Assembly: GCA_018384055.1 (NCBI GenBank)
Contig: JAHAZL010000084.1
Span: 1 to 17,156, forward strand
Direction: 5' to 3'
From: Treponema sp.
GTDB lineage: Bacteria; Spirochaetota; Spirochaetia; Treponematales; Treponemataceae
DNA: 17,156 nucleotides
Below, piece after piece: positions 12,758-17,156 of this stretch (positions within the stretch are counted from its first letter, which is position 1; each line of letters opens with the position of its first letter). A program made the translations under genes and the position numbers. The notes beneath the pieces are model-generated. The model made no database searches. It was given only the letters and a program-made list of their open reading frames with translations, and was not told the origin of the DNA.

Positions 12758-15700
12758 ATGAAAAAAGTATTGTTAGCTCTATCAGCATTTATTTCTCTTT
12801 TCTGGATTTCTTCCTGCGATGTTGGGTTGGGAGAAGTTGTTGATATTGACGCACCGGAACTTACTCTCAGAAGCATGACTGCTGGCGGCAGTACAAAAAC
12901 CAATTTCGGAACAACCCTCTATACAAAGCGAAATGTTACTTTCAAGGGTGACGCCTGGGATAATACGGGAATAGACAATGTTCATGCCGAAGTAAAGTGG
13001 CTTGGAGATGAAGACTATAAATTCCTTAAAAATGCATCTGTCTCTGGTGAAGAATGGACACTCGACATTGATTTTGGAGAAAGGGAAGGAGCCTGCTGGC
13101 TCAAAATTGTTTCCGAAGACAAAAAGAAAAACTACGGTTCAAAATCTGCAAAAGTCATAAGTCTTTTTGTTGATGAAAAAGCTCCTGTTGGAGATGCCTG
13201 GTACATCGACCGTCTTGTAAGCGGAATTCAGTACAGCCTTCGGACAAAGGAAGATCTTAAGGCCATAGTTGAAAAAGATCCTACACTTTCACAGCCTTCA
13301 AACATTGATGTTGCTCAGAATGTTGAATTTAAAATATGTTCAAGTTTTTCCGATGCATCTGGTATTTCTACCGTTTCGATAAGCATTTGGGATGAAAATA
13401 ATAATCGTATTGGGAACGTAGCAAAAACAAGTGATAGCAGTAATTATGCACCTCAGTTCTTGATAAATGCAGCAGAACTAAATCTTCCAGAAACAGGTAT
13501 ACATTATCTCCAGGTAAGATACAATGCGTCTGATATTGTTACGGACCCTTCTGCAAACAGTACAGAGAATGCAGAAATAGAAATGGGATGGTTTATCTGG
13601 TGGCCGGAAAGCGATAACCCTAGATGCTATATTTCTCAGGAAGATACTAGCAATAACATTAATCTACATATTAATGATTCATTAAATGTTACGATTTTTG
13701 ACGATGATGGATTTAATTCTTCAAATGAAATTACTTGTACTCTATATGAAGAAGACGGAACAACCGTTTCTAAAGATAAGGATAATAATCAAAGAAAAAA
13801 GACAATAAACCCGGCAGAAGGCCAGCGTGAATGCAGCATAGTCATGACAGTGCCAGGTGAAGCTCAGAAAATGGTACTGAAGGCAAATGCAAAAGATAAA
13901 AATGGAAAAGAGCTTAAGAAAGAAAGCACAGTTCTTGTAACAGATGAAAACCATCCGACAATAATCATAACTGCTCCGGAGAACAATCAGGTACCTTCCG
14001 TAACAGGGAATGAATCAAACATAACTTTCAAGGGAATAACACTTGATTCTTCTGGCTGTACAAACCTTAAATTCGTCTGGGTTTCAGATTCAGTAAGCAA
14101 TAAAAAAGAAAAGGCATTGGCTTGGCTTAATGCTGATACATCGGAACCTCCTTCGTCTTCAGTTGAAGTTAAGGTTGGAACAGGTGAAAATGAAGGTCTT
14201 AAACTATACAATGTTAAGCTTAAAACTGTTTCAGACGAAGGTGGATTAAAGAAACAGGAATTTGAGTTTAAGCAGTCTCTTACAAATGATTTTGGTAGCG
14301 ATACAAATAAAGGCAAGTATTTTTACATAAGGCTTATCCGAAAGGACGGTAACTATACAGATACAGAACTTAAGATTGCGGCTGACAACATCAAGCCGGA
14401 AATAAAGCTTACAAGCCCTTCTGGAAACATGGCTATCATTGATAAAGATAGTGTTAATGGCCTTGTAATGAAATTCTATGCAGAAAAATCAACAGGTGTT
14501 GCAATTGATCCTTCAAAATATAAAATTCAATACTTACCTCCAACAGGCGCTCCGGAAGATATAAGAGGCGATGTTGAAGGTACTGTGTATAAGTCAAATT
14601 CCATTACAAAAGAGAAGTTAACGGAATTCTATAATAAAAGTCAAAATCCAAGGTACAAATTCTACGCAGAAGATATTCTTGGCAATAAAAATGACGCAAC
14701 CTTTGAATTCATCATTAGTTCATTGCCTCAAATTAATTCAATAAATACTTCTGCACCTTCGCTTTGTAAGGCAGGGGATGATATTCTTATAAATGTATCC
14801 TTTACAAAACCTGTAAGCATCAGCGATACAAATAATGTTAAGCTTAAGCTTGCAAACATAAAGAACGGTGGAAATACAATTGCAAGAAATGCCGACTATT
14901 ACTCTGGAGAAAGTTCAACAACTCTGGTATTTAAATATGAGGTAGAGCCGGGAGATACATCGGACGGACTTCAGGTTTATAATGAACCTGCTAAAGGCCC
15001 AATTACAGGCATTGCAGAAACTTCGGCACATCTAACAACTCTTGAACCTGGTGCAAATCTTCAGGACAAAAAAACGGTTAAAATCGACGGTGTGGCTCCA
15101 AAAATTTCTTCCATTACATTGGATACTGATGTTGTGGATGCTAATAAATATAATGGTGTTCATTACCTTAAGGAAGGAAAGACGATTACTGCAACCGTAA
15201 CAGTTGATAAGAAAGTGACTGTTCAGGGGGCTCCAAAATTCAAAGTTGGCAATCTGGATCTTACATGGCAGTCAATCATTTATCCTGATGAAAAATCCAC
15301 CATCCTCAAATTCAATAAAAAGATAGTGGCGGGTGATACTTTGGCTGAGACATCAGTAAATGAAGCCTCATGCATTTCTGCAGACGATCTTGCTTTTATC
15401 AAGGATGAGGCAGGAAATTCTCTGGCAAATAGTTTGACAGGAAACGGTACTGTAAAAATATTTGTTGATACTACAAAACCTGCAAAACCGATAGTAAACA
15501 ATTTTGAAAAAAATGCACCGCTCGATTCAGGCAGATATATGTCAGAGGTAAAATTCAATATTACAAATGTCGTACAGGGTGGAGATCCCCAGATAAAGGC
15601 AGAATATTCCATCGATGGTGGGACAAGCTGGGAGGTGTATTCAGACTTCGGAACTACGAATTCAACAGCTCCTCAATGTAAAGAAATTGTGGCAACTAAT

Positions 15701-17156
15701 TCTGTAGTATATGCAAACCTTGTTGCAAGGATTGTAGACCGTGCGGGAAATGTTTCTGAATATTCATATCCTGTTTCTCTTGAAGTAAACAATGCCTTCC
15801 CAAAATATACTGTGGAATGTACGAATGCAGACAAAAACTATATGAATGGAAAACTAACATTCAAAGTTTATTTTGATTCTCCTGTAAATATTCTATCAAA
15901 CTCGGATGCTTACATTACTCTTTCTGGAAATAATCCAGGGGATGTATTTGGAAGTACTGCTAAAGCGGTCATTACATCAAATTCAAAGAAAGACAATGTA
16001 AGTGAAGCGACATTTGAATATACAATTCAGAATGGAGATTCCTTTACCCTTAAGGTTGGTAAGGCAGATGTTCATTTGCTAAATATTACAGACTTGTATG
16101 GCTTTGCGCAGAAAGGACTTGAACTTGAAGAAGATTATTCAAGACCAAACCTTAGATGTGACACTATTCCTCCAAAAGTATTGACCATGACTCCGGGTGG
16201 AACAAGAACTGACTATACTGGAAAAAACATTTATTCAGGTGGAAAGGTGATTGTCCTTGGATTTAATGAACCTGTAAAAGTAAACACAGGAAAAATCTAC
16301 CTTAGACAGACTGCCGGATGGGCTATTCCACCTATGTTTACAGTTTCTGAATTCAATAAGGTTTTAAGTGCAGTCAAGTCTGCCGGAAATACTGGAACTG
16401 GCTCCCTAACAGGTACCCAGATTCTTTATATGGATGGTCTTGAAGATAAGGAAGGCCCTCTCTTTAATGAAGTTGGACCTGCCAACTATACATATCATGG
16501 AACCGGACAGTATATAGGTCCTTACAAAAAGACTTCCCAGGGTCTTAATGCAGACGGAAAGACTCCAAACTATAAGGACACAAAATATGTCCTTGATTAT
16601 GACATGGACATCTGGGGAGATGAAGGTAAAAAATTTGGAACAACATATAATACTGGAAATGCTTCACGATATAGTAGGGATTTCCAGGCGGGACAGGTAG
16701 TTGTGAAAGAAGGGTCAACTACAATTACAACTGCAAACATCCGTCAGGTTCTTGAAAGCATTCACTTTCACGAGCGCTCTGTAAGTGTAAATTCTGCCTC
16801 TGTTGTCGTTGACAGTAATGACAAGAAGAAAGTAAAAATTACCTTTCCAAACAGTTTCCTTGGGGAATTTCCATTGCAGCCAGGTCTTGAGTGGGAGCTT
16901 GTGATTGAAAAGGGTGCCTTCATGGATGAGACAGGAAATTTCTTTGGTTATGAAGCTGATGGAACAAAATCATTGACCGACTCAAGGCAGGCGACAAATG
17001 GTTCAAGTGATATTTCTAAAACATGGAGCAGAAATCGTACTTCTGTTGTGGATAAGCCTCTTGTTCTCATTCAGGATGGTGCAAATCCAAGCTTCCTCTC
17101 AAGCGGTGTCGCAAAGCCTGTGATTCGTGTTGACCGCTACAGCTACGGTCTAGGAA
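12758..17156 (+). CDS. Giant Ig-like repeat surface lipoprotein, 3' end missing
   Basis: An open frame of 1466 codons with no stop, running off the right edge. The start is ATG at 12758 with GAGGTG (12748-12753) as ribosome binding site. A lipoprotein signal is clear: MKKVLLALSAFISLFWISSC, lipid cysteine at C20. The rest is a chain of beta-sandwich modules. One (about 665-775) shows the pattern of SbsA/Big-type Ig-like domains: DILINVSFTKPV, YYSGESSTTLVFKYEVEPGD. Others near 780-900 (ITATVTVDKKVTV, DEAGNSLANSL) and 1140-1200 (VIVLGFNEPVKVNTG) are divergent versions. A D-x-x-x-P hinge recurs between modules near residues 139, 543, 777, 904 and 1134. Another module (905-1010) has EYSIDGGTSWE and RIVDRAGNVSEY. 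Expected location is the envelope surface; likely roles are adhesion or structure. No enzyme motif is seen. Several scattered cysteines are unusual for such a protein. Confidence 0.88.
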   Translation, partial: MKKVLLALSAFISLFWISSCDVGLGEVVDIDAPELTLRSMTAGGSTKTNFGTTLYTKRNVTFKGDAWDNTGIDNVHAEVKWLGDEDYKFLKNASVSGEEWTLDIDFGEREGACWLKIVSEDKKKNYGSKSAKVISLFVDEKAPVGDAWYIDRLVSGIQYSLRTKEDLKAIVEKDPTLSQPSNIDVAQNVEFKICSSFSDASGISTVSISIWDENNNRIGNVAKTSDSSNYAPQFLINAAELNLPETGIHYLQVRYNASDIVTDPSANSTENAEIEMGWFIWWPESDNPRCYISQEDTSNNINLHINDSLNVTIFDDDGFNSSNEITCTLYEEDGTTVSKDKDNNQRKKTINPAEGQRECSIVMTVPGEAQKMVLKANAKDKNGKELKKESTVLVTDENHPTIIITAPENNQVPSVTGNESNITFKGITLDSSGCTNLKFVWVSDSVSNKKEKALAWLNADTSEPPSSSVEVKVGTGENEGLKLYNVKLKTVSDEGGLKKQEFEFKQSLTNDFGSDTNKGKYFYIRLIRKDGNYTDTELKIAADNIKPEIKLTSPSGNMAIIDKDSVNGLVMKFYAEKSTGVAIDPSKYKIQYLPPTGAPEDIRGDVEGTVYKSNSITKEKLTEFYNKSQNPRYKFYAEDILGNKNDATFEFIISSLPQINSINTSAPSLCKAGDDILINVSFTKPVSISDTNNVKLKLANIKNGGNTIARNADYYSGESSTTLVFKYEVEPGDTSDGLQVYNEPAKGPITGIAETSAHLTTLEPGANLQDKKTVKIDGVAPKISSITLDTDVVDANKYNGVHYLKEGKTITATVTVDKKVTVQGAPKFKVGNLDLTWQSIIYPDEKSTILKFNKKIVAGDTLAETSVNEASCISADDLAFIKDEAGNSLANSLTGNGTVKIFVDTTKPAKPIVNNFEKNAPLDSGRYMSEVKFNITNVVQGGDPQIKAEYSIDGGTSWEVYSDFGTTNSTAPQCKEIVATNSVVYANLVARIVDRAGNVSEYSYPVSLEVNNAFPKYTVECTNADKNYMNGKLTFKVYFDSPVNILSNSDAYITLSGNNPGDVFGSTAKAVITSNSKKDNVSEATFEYTIQNGDSFTLKVGKADVHLLNITDLYGFAQKGLELEEDYSRPNLRCDTIPPKVLTMTPGGTRTDYTGKNIYSGGKVIVLGFNEPVKVNTGKIYLRQTAGWAIPPMFTVSEFNKVLSAVKSAGNTGTGSLTGTQILYMDGLEDKEGPLFNEVGPANYTYHGTGQYIGPYKKTSQGLNADGKTPNYKDTKYVLDYDMDIWGDEGKKFGTTYNTGNASRYSRDFQAGQVVVKEGSTTITTANIRQVLESIHFHERSVSVNSASVVVDSNDKKKVKITFPNSFLGEFPLQPGLEWELVIEKGAFMDETGNFFGYEADGTKSLTDSRQATNGSSDISKTWSRNRTSVVDKPLVLIQDGANPSFLSSGVAKPVIRVDRYSYGLG

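Noticed and set aside
1..17156. CRISPR array, tRNA, rRNA, insertion sequence or prophage genes
   Set aside because: I saw no spaced direct repeats, cloverleaf, rRNA segment, transposase or phage protein on either strand.

Overview
The window looks like a piece of a host-associated spirochaete chromosome, most likely Treponema (gut, rumen or oral). This is inferred from gene content and protein style, not from a marker gene. It carries a pectin-type sugar pair next to a KDG kinase, a clade II-like fused FGAM synthase, several short-signal lipoproteins, tandem TlyC/CorC-type proteins and a very large Ig-like surface lipoprotein. Base composition is moderate to AT-rich. TAG, TAA and TGA are all used as stops.

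Layout. 1-720: a minus-strand type II toxin-antitoxin pair with its own promoter, a perfect palindromic operator candidate and an AbrB-like antitoxin. The RelE/HigB-like toxin is interrupted by an in-frame amber codon and runs off the left edge. A terminator hairpin at 687-715 closes the next gene. 728-1243 (minus): a small secreted CIA30/CBM11-like beta-sandwich protein. 1382-3445 (plus): a promoter, then an abutting pair consisting of a pectinesterase-fold protein without a signal peptide and a PfkB-family 2-keto-3-deoxygluconate kinase. 3469-7469 (plus): a strong promoter and purL, a single-chain FGAM synthase with a C-terminal glutaminase. 7481-7573: a nested palindromic intergenic repeat. 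7597-11119 (plus): a translationally coupled trio of a lipoprotein with a thioredoxin-like fold lacking CxxC and two consecutive CNNM/CorC membrane proteins. 11120-12545 (minus): an RluA-family pseudouridine synthase followed by a cytidylate-kinase-like protein, convergent with the trio and with no gap between the stops. 12546-12757: an AT-rich spacer. 12758 to the right edge (plus): a giant lipoprotein of at least 1466 residues built from Ig-like modules, incomplete in the window.

How the genes fit together. The PME-fold/kdgK pair points to use of pectin-derived uronates; KDG kinase is the step that delivers KDG phosphate to central metabolism. The TlyC/CorC pair and its leading lipoprotein look like one envelope-associated unit. 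The remaining genes are housekeeping (purine synthesis, RNA modification) or surface exposed.

I did not find a clearly new defence or mobile system. The most noteworthy points are the broken toxin with intact regulation, the PME-fold protein with most catalytic positions changed, two promoters placed so that transcripts would begin at or next to the start codon (leaderless mRNA), the CxxC-less thioredoxin-like lipoprotein coupled to two ion-transport-type proteins, and the nested palindromic repeat abutting a TATAAT box.
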